Of a stretch of DNA of 64,000 nt, positions 34,874 to 46,431 are shown piece by piece. This stretch comes from Hormiphora californensis (Eukaryota; Ctenophora; Tentaculata; Cydippida; Pleurobrachiidae). The notes beneath the pieces are model-generated. The model was not told the origin of the DNA, did not search any database, and worked only from the letters and a program-made list of their open reading frames with translations. The DNA is taken from positions 1,400,232-1,464,231 of the forward strand of contig CM035356.1 of assembly GCA_020137815.1 (NCBI GenBank), read 5' to 3'. Position 1 is the stretch's first letter, and the number at the start of each line of letters is the position of its first letter. Position numbers and translations under genes: made by a program.

Positions 34874-36347
34874 AGTTGGTCCACCTGCCACCACCTCCAA
34901 TCGGTTTCCCCCGGGCAACGGGGTCACACGGAGTACCTTTTCCCCATCCCCTTTTCCCCCTGTTCGATTTCCAGGTCCGTGTGGCCGCGGCTGAGCGTGG
35001 CTGTGTATCAGAAATACGGAAAAAAATCAGAAAATACAAAATACAAAAACATCTTGGCAAGGCGGCCCACAGTGTATTATCGCCAACTATTATGTTCCTA
35101 CCCCGCCTTCTCCGGCTCAGGGTTACCAGTGGAACAGGCATCTTCCAGCCAACTGTGGACCCCCAACGCCCCTTTATCCGCTAACCAATACTGTTTTTGT
35201 TCTACTAGCCCCCCTAACCCACTTCTTCCATTTTTGATAGGGTTCTACATCGGAGATGATTATTTGGAACGGGGTGGCTGTCCTCTCTGGAGCGGGGTCA
35301 GCTGTCTTTACTGGAGCGGGGTCAGCCGTGCTCTCTGGAGCGGGGTGGCTGTCCTCTCTGGAGCGGGGTCAGCTGTCTTTACTGGAACGGGGTCAGCTGT
35401 CCTTACTGGAGCGGGGTCAGCTGTCTTTACTGGAGCGGGGTCAGCTGTCTTTACTGGAACGGGGTCAGCTGTCCTCTCTGGAACGGGGTGGCTGTCTTCT
35501 CTGGGGCGGGGTGGCTGTCTTTTCTGGAGCGGGGTCAGCTGTCCTTACTGGAGCGGGGCCAGCTGTCTTTACTGGAACGGGGTCAGCTGTCCTTACTGGA
35601 GCGGGGCCAGCTGTCTTTACTGGAACGGGGTCAGCTGTCCTTACTGGAACGGGGTCAGCTGTCTTTACTGGAACGGGGTCAGCTGTCTTTACTGGAACGG
35701 GGTCAGCTGTCCTTACTGGAACCGGGTCAGCTGTCTTCTCTGGAACGGGGTGGCTGTCTTCTCTGGAACGGGGTCAGCTGGCTTCTCTGGATCGGGGTCA
35801 GCTGACTTTTCTGGAATGGGGTCAGCTGGCTTCTCTGGAACGGGGTCAGCTGGCTTCTCTGGAACGGGGTCGGCTGTCTTCTCTGGGACGGGGTCAGCTG
35901 GCTTCTCTGGAACGGGCTGGCTGTCCTCTCTGGCTCGACATGTAATCATCATCCATTTGTGTTATTTTTTTTTCTCGCTCGAACCCGTTCCTGCTTGTTT
36001 TAGGCTGCCTTAGATTCAGACGGTTTGCTTCTTCAGTTCCTGATAAGTTGTCTCTTCTTAGAATTCATTGTAGCAGATTGGGCTTCTTTGCAGATAGTTT
36101 AGGAGGTCTTGTGCTCCGTCACCATGAGCTTTAATCCCACTTTACTTCCCCCTTTTTAAAATCATCCCCTTTCCTTAACCCATATGTACATTGTTAAATT
36201 TACCCGTATGTACATTGTTCTACCTACCCTACCTTTACTCCGCAGGCCCTCCGGGCCCTCAGATCCAACAGGATCCGGGTCCGGGGGATTTAACCCTGCT
36301 CTCGCATGGGGCCTCAGGGCCCCATGTGGGAGTGGTGCGTGTAGTGG

Positions 36348-36399
<52 letters not shown>

Positions 36400-39300
36400 A
36401 GAGGGGGGAGAGAATGATGAGGTTAGAGGGATAGAGTGAGAAGGGGATAGATGGAGACTATCCATTGGAGAGGGGACAGGGAAAGAGACGGAGATGGAGA
36501 GGGGGGAGAGAGAGACATAGAGACCGGGGGGGGGGTTGTTGTAGGACTCCAACTGGCTGTAAGGGGGTTATGGGGTGAGTTGGTCAACATAGTATTGAGT
36601 ATTCAATAATGTGGGACGAGAGCAGTCAGTAGATATTGAGAGGATTCGATAGGGGTGGGAGGAGTCAGTAGGGGGCGAGAGGAGTTTTGGGTCTTTTGCC
36701 TGGGCTCTCTAGTTTAGTAAATAGTAGAAGAGATATCTCTCTCTTTCTCTCAATACATGACAGCTTTTTAACTGCAAAAGGTAATAAAGGATTCTTTACC
36801 TTGGCTCTTGCGTGTATGATATATAGCTCTCTATCACCTCCCTCTATCCCTTAAAGTTTCTCTCTATGTCTCTCTCTCTCAATAACCAGCACCGCCTAGA
36901 GAGGTCTCTTCCCTCTACCCAACACCGATTAGCTCTCTCTATCCTCACTTACTATAACATCATAACTCCCCTACTGTATCATATCGCTCCCGTTCCCCTA
37001 GCCTAGCCTCGATAGTATCAAACGATAGGCAATAGTTAAGTAGTCCACAAACTAAAACATCCCCCAATCTGCTACACAAACTAATGCACAAACTATATGT
37101 TTCCTAATGTAACCCCCCCCCCCCCCAGATACTGAAGAAGATCCCCATGAATCAGCCAGCTCAATAGGCATGGCACTTACTTGTGGATTTATTTTTATGC
37201 TATTAGTCGATCAGGTAATTCAATACGAGTAATGAGTATAATATTAGTTGGGCTCAGGCTTAGTTACAGGTAACCAGACTCTCTGTGAAAGGGCCGAGCT
37301 CCAAATTAGTAGGCACAAATTATAGACAAACAGTGCAATACAGAATCCTTATTTGAAACCCTATCTCATTCATCGTGTGAGAGGGAGAAGATTCTCGAAG
37401 GATCTGCCATTCATATCCCCCATCTTTATGTTCTAACCACCCTCCCCCCCCCCCATGTTCTAACCCCCCCCCTTGTTTTAGATCGGTGGTGCTCATGGAC
37501 ACTCCCACAATGGGTCGTCAAGTAACAGTAGTAACGGCGGGGGACTGGGCCAGAAATCACTTTCAACCATTATAGGTATATTGTCGCACACGATTTATAT
37601 GGTCTAATTTAAAGATGTATAGTCTTGTTCGATTTCTTACCGATGTTTACCCATTAGCTAATGTAATGTCTCGCCAGGTCTAGTGGTTCACGCAGCGGCA
37701 GATGGAGTAGCACTGGGTGCAGCCACTCTAACAGATCGAGCTGATGTGGAGTTTATTATTTTTCTAGCAATCATGCTGCACAAAGCACCCGCCGCTTTTG
37801 GGCTTACATCCTTCTTACTTCATGAGGTAATATTGTAAGAGTACAGCTGTACTTGGAATTAGGATGCACTGCCAAAGAAAGTGAGGGAATTTTCTAGAAA
37901 ACACACCCATAATGAATAGGTGCAGGTGTGCTTTCTAGAAAATTATCTCTATCTCTCTCTAGTACATACAAACTAAACAAGCCCGCTGTAAATTATGGCA
38001 TTATATGCCCAATATTCAATTTCATTTAAATTATGCATTTCTACTCGGTATTGATAAGACCATGTAATGTTATACATCTAACATGAGCCAGCCCGTTTAC
38101 TGTCAAATTCAGATAGTTATCAATATCTGTGTTTGACAGCTAACATGCTCTCCGAAGAATGCTGATGGGTAATAAACAAAAACATTTACACTGAAAAGTG
38201 GTATTGTGTTTAATAATGTCCGTTCTGGCCTTGTCACGTGACTTACACAAAAGTGTGTTGTGTGGAGGGCGCGAACCCATATTTCCAGTCTGCCGTGGAG
38301 CTCTGTGCGCAGTGGCGCGCGCCAATCTCCAGCTGGCATCGCGCCCAATTGTAACTGTTCTTGCACAAGGAGCAAGACGGGAAGAGTTGTCCTTCAAGAG
38401 GGAGTTGAGAGTTCTCAGACAGCCGACAGCTTTAAATCTCTCTGTAGAATTTCACTATAGTCGGATTTTAAATAACTGTCGTTTCTCAAAAATAACTAAA
38501 TTTGTCATATCTCATGTTCCTGATAAGATAGAGACTTGAAATTTGGAGGTTCGGAAGAACCTAGCAAGATCATCGTAACCTCCAAATTTCAAGTCACTAT
38601 CTCATCAGGAACCGGACTTAAGGTCATTTTCAGAAATTTGAAAAGTAACGACAGTTATTTAAAATCAGACTATAAATATAATGACACACGAAGATATTTA
38701 TTAATAACTCCTAATTCTTTTCAGGGAGCAGACAGAACTAGTGTGAGAAAGGTTCTGATAGTTTTCTCTCTAGCCGCTCCGGTTACTGCATTCATTACTT
38801 ACATTGCCTTAACCACGGTATGTGTTACCCTTAGCCACAGTCCATTAAAGTAAGAGTGGCGCGCCGTGTTTTCTCACAAAACTTAGTGGATGAACGGAGA
38901 GTACCACCAGGACCATTGGTACGGTATCGAAAATTTCCAATTCTGTCTCGTTCATTAGTTATGACGTAATATGTTCATTATTTAAACTTTTATAAAATCG
39001 CTCTTCAGAAAAATCCGTGCATTTTGGATTGAAATGGATGCTTGCATCGTGTTCAGCGTCAAAAAATAGCCGGGGTACCAAATTTTGGTGTCTCTACCTT
39101 GTCTGTGACGCGAGATATTGACAATTATCAAAAACGACCAAAGTGAGAGAAAGAGAGTTTGTTACAAGTGGGTGGCGCGCACAAACAACTAGCACCCAAA
39201 GATAACAAACTCTCTCACACCCATTTTGGTTGTTTTTTATATTTGTCAATATCTCGCGTCACAGACAAGGTAGAGACACCAAAATTTGGTACCCCGGCTA

Positions 39301-40201
39301 TTTTTTGACGCTGAACACGATGCAAGCATCCATTTCAATCCAAAATGCACGGATTTTTCTGAAGAGCGATTTTATAAAAGTTTAAATAATGAACATATTA
39401 CGTCATAACTAATTAACGAGACAGAATTAGAAATTTTCGATACTGTACCAATGGTCCTGGTGGTACTCCCCGTTCATCCACTAAGTTTTGTGAGAAAACA
39501 CGGCGCGCCACTCTTACTTTAAATTCCCAGTGCTATCTTTCCATGAACACTTTTCTTCCCAAATCGGTTCAAATAAATTAAACCCAGCCCTATCCCTCTA
39601 GATAAATGGTGGGTTGTCTCAGTTTAGTACAGGGTGGGTGATGTTGTTTAGTGCGGGGACATTCCTTTACGTCAGCACAGTTCACGTTCTACCTGAAATC
39701 AGTAACGGGGTAAGTTGTTATAATTGAAATAATTAATTTTCGATGAACGTTAAGTGTGCTGTTGATGCCAGATGCTGTGATAAAATTGTTATTTTTTGTT
39801 TTTCCTGTCCAGTGTCCCTCTCCAGGTACACTTGTGTTGAGTGTGTAATATGTCAATTGTCAATATGTGCGTTCTATGTGTTTGTTAACAATTAGTAACT
39901 TGTTGTTGAACTTCATTTCCTGTATTGAGTGTCAACATCATTATTGTTTTTTTCTTCTATGTGTTGAACACACAATTTCAATCACACACTGACCCAACAT
40001 CTCAAAACACTGACCCAACATCTCAAAACACTAACCCAACATCCCACTCAGGGTTCATCCTCAACGGATAAAGTGATTGCACTTGGGGATCAGGAGATTC
40101 AGATCCACAAAAGTAGCAGTAGGATTAGCTGGGCTAACTTGGTGGCCCTATGTGGTGGAACCTTCCTACCCGTCCTATTTAGCCAGTCCCATCATCACTG
40201 A
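32833..40201 (+). CDS. SLC39A9: ZIP9-type zinc transporter (SLC39A9), 306 aa, eight exons
   Basis: Exons 32833-32934, 33526-33664, 37129-37214, 37482-37575, 37678-37826, 38725-38817, 39602-39709 and 40052-40201, all canonical and in phase. The protein starts [20 protein letters not shown] and contains [18 protein letters not shown], the TM4 metal site [12 protein letters not shown], the TM5 motif HKAPAAFG, and [16 protein letters not shown], with His-rich loops ([18 protein letters not shown]) and a C-terminal SQSHHH. This is the ZIP family subfamily I member ZIP9, which moves zinc into the cytosol from the Golgi/trans-Golgi and plasma membrane; the length equals human ZIP9 (307 aa). Intron 2 is expanded to 3.5 kb by two Helitron-like elements, intron 6 carries a TTAA palindrome and intron 5 a fold-back repeat. 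Complete, with no broken features. Confidence 0.96.
33812..34413. mobile_element. Non-autonomous Helitron-like element, copy 1 (602 bp)
   Basis: Starts TCTATATTATAAAGCAGAG and ends GCCTGGGCTCTCTAG (TC...CTAG), inserted after an A. A GC-rich hairpin (GCCGCGAAGCGGC) lies at about 34309-34321. No Rep/helicase. It is joined head-to-tail with copy 2 without spacer. Confidence 0.65.
34414..36712. mobile_element. Non-autonomous Helitron-like element, copy 2 (2.3 kb, enlarged)
   Basis: Same start (TCTATATTATAAAGCAGAG) and same end (TTTTGCCTGGGCTCTCTAG) as copy 1, followed by T. The first ~100 bp and last ~150 bp align with copy 1. The interior holds unrelated DNA: an open 60-codon stretch near 34568-34801, GA tracts (34828-34867, 36351-36394), GC-rich exon-like sequence and the 24-bp minisatellite. 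This could be captured host DNA, as Helitrons often carry. Confidence 0.65.
35266..35931. repeat. 24-bp minisatellite, about 28 copies
   Basis: Unit GGAACGGGGTCAGCTGTCTT + TACT, with variants (GGAGCGGGG, CTTCTCT) and some 23-bp units. As 24 is a multiple of 3, long repetitive frames arise in several phases; these are not genes. Confidence 0.95.
38453..38676. mobile_element. Fold-back element in SLC39A9 intron 5
   Basis: Imperfect inverted repeat with arms of about 95 bp; left arm begins CTATAGTCGGATTTTAAATA, right arm ends TATTTAAAATCAGACTATA. A central 28-bp loop. No coding capacity. Confidence 0.7.
38849..39518. mobile_element. Near-perfect palindromic element with TTAA target duplication (670 bp)
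   Basis: AGTAAGAGTGGCGCGCCGTG ... and its complement are flanked by TTAA (38845-38848 and 39519-39522). Arms of about 320 bp differ at few positions, with a short loop near 39180. TTAA duplication is the signature of piggyBac-type transposition. Lies in SLC39A9 intron 6; transcripts would form a long hairpin. Confidence 0.8.
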
Positions 40202-40877
40202 GCTCCTCACTCAATATAGATCTATAAATAGCATGTTTTGCATCCTTCAACTGTCTGTGACATATTATTTGTAAATGCAGTGGTATAAAATTAAAACAAT
40301 TAACACTCAATTTTGCATGTTTTTAGCAAGTTGCAAGGAATGCGGGGTATTAATAATTGTCACAAACTTAAACAGCAGGATGTGGAGAGAGCCCGTTTTA
40401 TGTTAAGTTATAAGTTAATTTGTTTATAGTGATAAAGCAAATGTATGTTTCTTTTGGGTGCATGTTTCAAGCTGATGAGTATTTATTACAGTTTTAAATT
40501 GAGAATTTCAATTTCAGTCAGTTAATAACGAGTATGACTTTTGTATATCATCCTTTCTGATTAGATGATACTGGTGTTAGGAAACACCAACTGTATCTCG
40601 ATGCCGAATATATACAAGAGCTTGCCAGAGCAAAATTAGGACGCGCAAATATAAAACGCGCGAACTTCTTTAGAATTGTGTGCGCGCGCGTAAAAATATC
40701 ACATCGATCCAAAAAAAACTACAAATCTCCACAGGACTCGAACAGTTTTCAAATTTCGTCAGTCAACTTTGCTTTTGTTTCTTCTCACCTCTCGTACCGT
40801 AGTATCCGTGCATAAATAAAGGAGTAACCAGTAGGCAGAGGTATCGAATGCGCATAGAACCTTAATATCCTTGGAGA
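40202..40877. promoter_or_regulatory. SLC39A9 3' region and C/EBP promoter
   Basis: AT-rich 3' region, then a GCGCGCGCG-containing stretch at about 40635-40695 and the C/EBP upstream sequence. No exon supported. Confidence 0.4.
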
Positions 40878-42608
40878 ATGGCAGTTGCATCCACGCGAAA
40901 GCACAAAACTGGAAGCGTTTCGGACGGCCTAGGAAATCCGGAGAACTTCGAAACATACATTAAGGAGAACCTAGATCTAACCACACCAACTCTTCTCGAG
41001 ATCCTTGATTCGGACTTCGACGGGATCCTGAGTGCTAGCCTAACTCGATCTTTTAACTTTGACGATGCCATCCAAAACAGCTCATCCCAGGGAAATACCG
41101 TTGAGCCCAAAGCGAAGGTGAAGGTTGAGCCCATCCAATCAACAGGAAGTGAAACACCCATCAAACCTAAAGTGAAGAGTGAGCCAGTCCAGTATACCCC
41201 ACTCCATGCGGAGGGAATTTTCGGTTCGAAATCAACTGATACACACAACCTACACCATCCGCGGGCGGCTAAAGCCACCCCTTCAAACATCTCGGAATAT
41301 GGATTTGAGGGCTCAAAAAAATATCCAAACAAGCCATCTTACCCGGGTATTGTTATTCCCACGCCGATCAGCCATAACATCCCAAAGTACATAAACAATT
41401 CGGACATGGCAGACTACAGTATGGATGCCAGCTCGACCTCCTCACTGTGTTCTGATAATGAATACTGCCCCGTCACCTCTACCTCCTCACCAAATCGGAA
41501 ATCAATGGAGGAACGGGGTCACGACACCAAGCGTTATTGTAAAGTCGGTTCTAAGAAAGAGGAGGAATACAGAAGAAGGAGAGAGAGGAATAATATTGCT
41601 GTAAGGAAGAGTCGACAGAAAGCGAAACAACGAATTATGCAGACACAAGTACGTACAAACTTACAATTGCCATACATACCTCTGCAGCACCTTTCTCCCG
41701 CCGATTAGAGAGGGAGGGTGCGAGCTAGAATCTTCTCCTTTTACAAAATCTCCTTTTACTAGTTTTCCGTTAGCAGCACTCTGTACTATCAGCACTCTGC
41801 ACCATATAATGAGAGAGTTGTTTCATTCAATGCACAGATCTGTATCCCCCTGTAGTAGCACTCACTGACTATTAAGTCGCCCCGTGCTCTTTTGTTGCAC
41901 CAGCTCTACCTTTATTGAGGCTCATCATCACTGTATATATCTCATTCTCTCGATCCCGAGCTATTTAAATTTGTCTCTCTCTCTCTCTCTCTCTCTCTCC
42001 CCTGTCCATGTCCCTTTTTCTCATCAAGATATATCTCTCCCTCGCCCCTTTTATATCCTTCTCTCGCTCTCTCTCACTCTCTCTCACCCTCTCTCTGAGA
42101 TACTTTCTCTTCCTCTCGCTCGATACATTGACAGAGCGGTGTCGAGATCTTTTTAAGAGATAATCTCTCCCAACTTGTAATATCTTTGGCGCCCTGCTGC
42201 AAGCGTATTTATTTTTTTCTGACCCCTTAAAACTATTATCTCACACTCTCACTCTCTCTCCCTCTCTCCCTCTCTCTATCTATTTATCTCTCATCACACG
42301 CTTTCTCTACAATCTAGATAAGTGTCTTATTATAACTTTATAGCCCCATTTATAATACTGATCTACCCGCGTCGAGGATAGATTGTCCCCCTCACCATGT
42401 GTAATCCCCATTCCACCCCACACCTCACCCCCAGGAGCGAGTAATGGAGCTGAATGAGGACAATGAGAGACTGAAGGACCGATGTGAAACCCTCCAGCGT
42501 GACGTGAACATGCTGAAAGCCATTATTAACAGCGGCAACTTTGTCTCACCGGACGGATCGCTCTACAAGGTCAGTGCCTCTCAGGTCCTTGCAGATCGAA
42601 CTAAATGA
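40878..42608 (+). CDS. C/EBP-family bZIP transcription factor, 314 aa
   Basis: Exons 40878-41648 and 42435-42608 join in phase 0 inside the bZIP domain. The basic region is YRRRRERNNIAVRKSRQKAK, the C/EBP signature (RRERNNIAVRKSR). The zipper continues across the junction with Leu-spaced heptads (ELNEDNERL, ETL, NML). The N-terminal part is Ser/Thr/Pro-rich and contains two VK-x-E-P motifs (KVKVEPIQ, KVKSEPVQ) about 25 residues apart, matching the SUMO-acceptor/regulatory (I/V/L)KxEP motif known in vertebrate C/EBPs. It should act as a dimeric nuclear DNA-binding activator or repressor. The end (SLYKVSASQVLADRTK) includes a possible donor (AAG|GTCAGT), so an alternative 3' exon may exist. Subtype (alpha-epsilon versus gamma) is not assignable by eye. 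Confidence 0.92.
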
Positions 42609-44881
42609 AGGATTTCATGAGCCCGGGAGAGAGGAAGGACACATACTATGACAGATAATATATGAAGGTGTACACCATGAGAGAGAGGGTGTGAGTACTG
42701 AGAGAGTGCCAGAGAGATCGAGAGATGGTCGAGGAAAATGATAATGTGAATGTCTCGCAAGGAGAAATGAGAGAAAGGGAGAAAGAGAGGTGGGGGAATA
42801 TTATATGATACATCGAGGTTTGTGTTTCGTGTTGTTAGAATGTATGGAAATTTATGCGCTGTTTTGTGTTTCGGAATGTAATTGATTAATTGTAATAATA
42901 AATACTGATGGTCAAAGTATTGCATAAGTTAATTAATGTTCTATTATGATTATGTCAAGCCAATTTATTTTTCTTAGTTTAATTGTTGACACTGCTACGA
43001 TTTGTTCTTTAGTGTAATACGTGTGTGTGTGAGTAAGTGTGTGGGTGTTTTTGTGCAGAATTCGACTTTCAAAAGAAGTGAAAATGCTACTTTTAAATTG
43101 AAATCAATAAAATTATTAACACACATTATATTACACAGCTCTCTAGCTCTCTTTCCCCCTGGGTTGACACTGTTTTTATCATTTTAACACGTATTTTATG
43201 GTGGTTGTTTCTTTTAACTGTATTAACTTATTTAAACTATCAGAATGGAATATTACACATAATATTAATAATATTATCTTGATTATTCATTTCTCTTCCG
43301 TCATCTATTTAGTTGTTTTATTATTGTCTAGAGTCACAATATATATTAATTTAACCCTCAAATCATCATCACAGTTTTAAAACTTGGGTTCGTGCGTGTG
43401 TGTACAATATTGCCGTATTTAAAATCTGTCATTTGACGTAATTGGAAGAAGAAAGAATTGATTTTATCGAATACATTCGTCTAAACATATTTGAATAATT
43501 AAATGAGCTGGTTTAAATATTTAAAGTGTGCTAGCTGACGGTTTTCTGGAAGTATTATGAATAAGTTAATTTATTATAAAAGCCTGCCTTGGGAGGCCGG
43601 AGGGCTCCGCTCGAGATTGAATGTCTGCGAAGACGGAAGGTTAAACGGTGATCATGGCATGCAATAATATATTGAAAATATATATGTCTCGAGCATTTCC
43701 TTAATTCGGAAATACTAATGGGGAATGTATATAATGCAGTATTATTATTCTCGCTGCCCCACCGTACCTTTCCGAGCGTGGTACCCCCTCGTAGCTACTT
43801 AAATACAATTACCTTCATGTGTGTGTGTGTGTGTGTGTGTGCTTTTGATCTCTCTATAATCTCCACACTGAATATATTTCCTTACCGTATAATAACAGCT
43901 ATAAAATAGGGCTGTGTGTCTGTGTGTGATGGAGAGAATGGGGGAGCTGAAGGCTTGATGTAGTGGGTGATATTATTCGCATATTATCGTGGTTATAAGA
44001 AACTAAAAGGATATCTATATCAATGATATTATCAGGTAGCTCTAGTCACAATAATGAAACATTCATATTTTGAAGATGTTTCTAGGGAAGATGAAAAATG
44101 AGGTGGTGACTGGCGGCAAGGTTCAAAGACAGATTTTTGAAACGAAAATTGAGATTTGGTCTCAAGTTAGTGGTTTTTTGAAATGTTGAATATTCACTGA
44201 ATATTCAATATTTCAAAAAACCACTAACTTGAGCAAACTAACTTGAGACCAAATTCCAATTTTTCACATTTTCTAGAACCATCATCAAAATATGAATTTT
44301 TTTTCTTTCCTGTTAAACTTGATCTACCTAATATGACATTATATTCAGGCCTCCAATGAACATACCACGCAGTACACGCAGCATAATAAACATAAAACTG
44401 CTAAATGTACCTGCACAAGTTGTACATGACAGGCGTTTAAATGTTTGCGGATAATATTATGTGTATTGAATGAATGTTGAGATTCGATCTTTTGGGAGAG
44501 TGAGAGGGAGTGAGAGAGAAATGTTAATAAGGGCAAAGGAGAGAGAGAGGTATGTCAAGGTAAAACTCAAATGAAAGAGAGATCTGACAGAAATGTGTGC
44601 GTGTGAATTGATTGGATTTGATTTGTTACTTTAATGTACAGTACAATTCTAATGAAAAAAAATCCTTGTTTTGGTTTGAATTTTACACGACTAGTGACAC
44701 CCACCGACCCCTATCTAATATCCAGCTGCTTATAACAGTAACCTTCCATTTGATACAGCTGAATCGCTGATCCATATCATCACCCCTTGTTGCCGAGTCG
44801 GCCCCAATTAGAGAACAAAACAAACCCCTTGGTGGTATCTCTCTTCGGTGATAGGCCCTTTGAAGGGTTTTAATTCATTAA

Positions 44882-44928
<47 letters not shown>

Positions 44929-44948
44929 TCTCTCTCTCTCTCTATCTA

Positions 44949-45000
<52 letters not shown>

Positions 45001-45220
45001 AACTCCCTCTACCTATCTATCTATCTATCTATCTCTATTTTGGGTACATACATAATCTGCCCACATGTTGCAGCTCGATCAGAGGGGAGCTGTAATACTT
45101 ATATAGCAGGGGGGAGATAGTAACCAGCTGTTGTATAGCCACGCCTCCCCAAATTAGGACACACAGACACCCACACACAGCTGTGCAGCAGCTACACATT
45201 GAGATGTTGTTACGAGTTGA
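42609..45220. other. Gene-free region with low-complexity DNA
   Basis: AT-rich with a (GT)n tract near 43820 and (CT)n tracts at about 44892-45000. Contains a fold-back at 44061-44298. No exon on either strand passed my tests. Confidence 0.5.
44061..44298. mobile_element. Fold-back element
   Basis: Outer arms ATTCATATTTTGA / TCAAAATATGAAT and inner arms around a TTGAATATTCACTGAATATTCAA centre; TCAAGTTAGTGGTTTTTTGA is repeated in inverse. No coding capacity. Confidence 0.6.
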
Positions 45221-45539
45221 TCCATGATCTGCCAAGTACCCAGCAATGGTCCATGATCTGCCAAGTACCCAGCAATGGTCCATGATCTGCCAAGTACCCA
45301 GCAATGGTCCATGATCTGCCAAGTACCCAGCAATGGTCCATGATCTGCCAAGTACCCAGCAATGGTCCATGATCTGCCAAGTACCCAGCAATGGTCCATG
45401 ATCTGCCAAGTACCCAGCAATGGTCCATGATCTGCCAAGTACCCAGCAATGGTCCATGATCTGCCAAGTACCCAGCAATGGTCCATGATCTGCCAAGTAC
45501 CCAGCAATGGTCCATGATCTGCCAAGTACCCAGCAATGG
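45221..45539. repeat. 29-bp minisatellite, 11 identical copies
   Basis: Unit TCCATGATCTGCCAAGTACC + CAGCAATGG repeated eleven times without visible change, then a diverged partial copy. The long frames across it in all three - strand phases are repeat artefacts. Confidence 0.97.
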
Positions 45540-46431
45540 TCCATGACCTGCCCCGCATGATTTGGAGCCCCATTGCATGTTGGTAGCTACAATTCCCTCT
45601 AGTAACTCACACCTGTCCAGAAGACATGATGTCTACAGAATTATCAGTCGTAGCAGGCAGCTTTGATAGAAGAACTAATAGCTCGAGCCCATTGTGTAGA
45701 GCGCACCAGTAAATTTGTGTCATTATGCATATTGGTTTTAAAAGTTCATCAAGAAAGAGAGAAGAAAGAGATGGCGCTGTCAGTCCGAGTAACATTGTCT
45801 CATTTAATGGAAGAAGAGAAACAGAGAGAGCGAGAAAGAGAGAGAGAGGGGTAAAGGGGGAAATGTTTATATGCAAATGCCAAGACGTCACCCGGTGAAG
45901 TTATTCAAATTTCAATAAATTGATGTATTGTTCAAATCAGCTCTCTGAAGAAGATAAGGGCAGTGGTTTTGTAGATCAGCTACCCCTTTCTCTCCCGGAC
46001 ATAGTGATGGTTTATAAAATATCAAAGTTCCTTCCCCCCCCCCCCCCGCCACATTAGGAGAGAAAAATGTAGCGGTGCAAGGAGGTTAGTTGAGACGGAA
46101 AGTGTCAAATCAAACCCCAATCATTTGACTCGTAGGATAGGGGAAATATATTTTATGAATTTTAAGATGACAAGAAACATAATATTTTCTGAATCTTGAG
46201 CTCGCTTCAGATATAATCGCTTCTCAATGACTTTGAAGGTTGTTCGTAAGTGAGTGTGAAAACTATGTGTGAAAACCGTGTCTCAAGACATCTGTTGGTG
46301 GAATCCCCAGCATTGATCTCCATCTCAAAATAACTAGTTCCCCAGATAAAAGACGTATTTTATTGCCGCTCCGAAACTTTTTGGTAATTATAAAGTACAA
46401 ACAAGCTGAATAATGCTAAGATAGAAATTCA

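Noticed and set aside
34979-36013. 344-codon and 229-codon + strand frames over the 24-bp minisatellite
   Set aside because: A stop-free repeat whose unit is a multiple of three opens several frames at once; no non-repeat protein sequence is attached.
45221-45539. CRISPR-like array
   Set aside because: Units are contiguous with no unique spacers, and the genome is eukaryotic; it is a minisatellite.
45035-45578. Three overlapping - strand frames of 122-169 codons with DHCWVLGRSW repeats
   Set aside because: The same 29-bp unit read in three phases; no start context or flanking exon.
45607-45891. - strand frame with LLKPICIMTQIYWCALHNGL-type sequence and a GTGTGA donor as a possible exon
   Set aside because: No acceptor of quality, no neighbour exon in phase and no recognised family.
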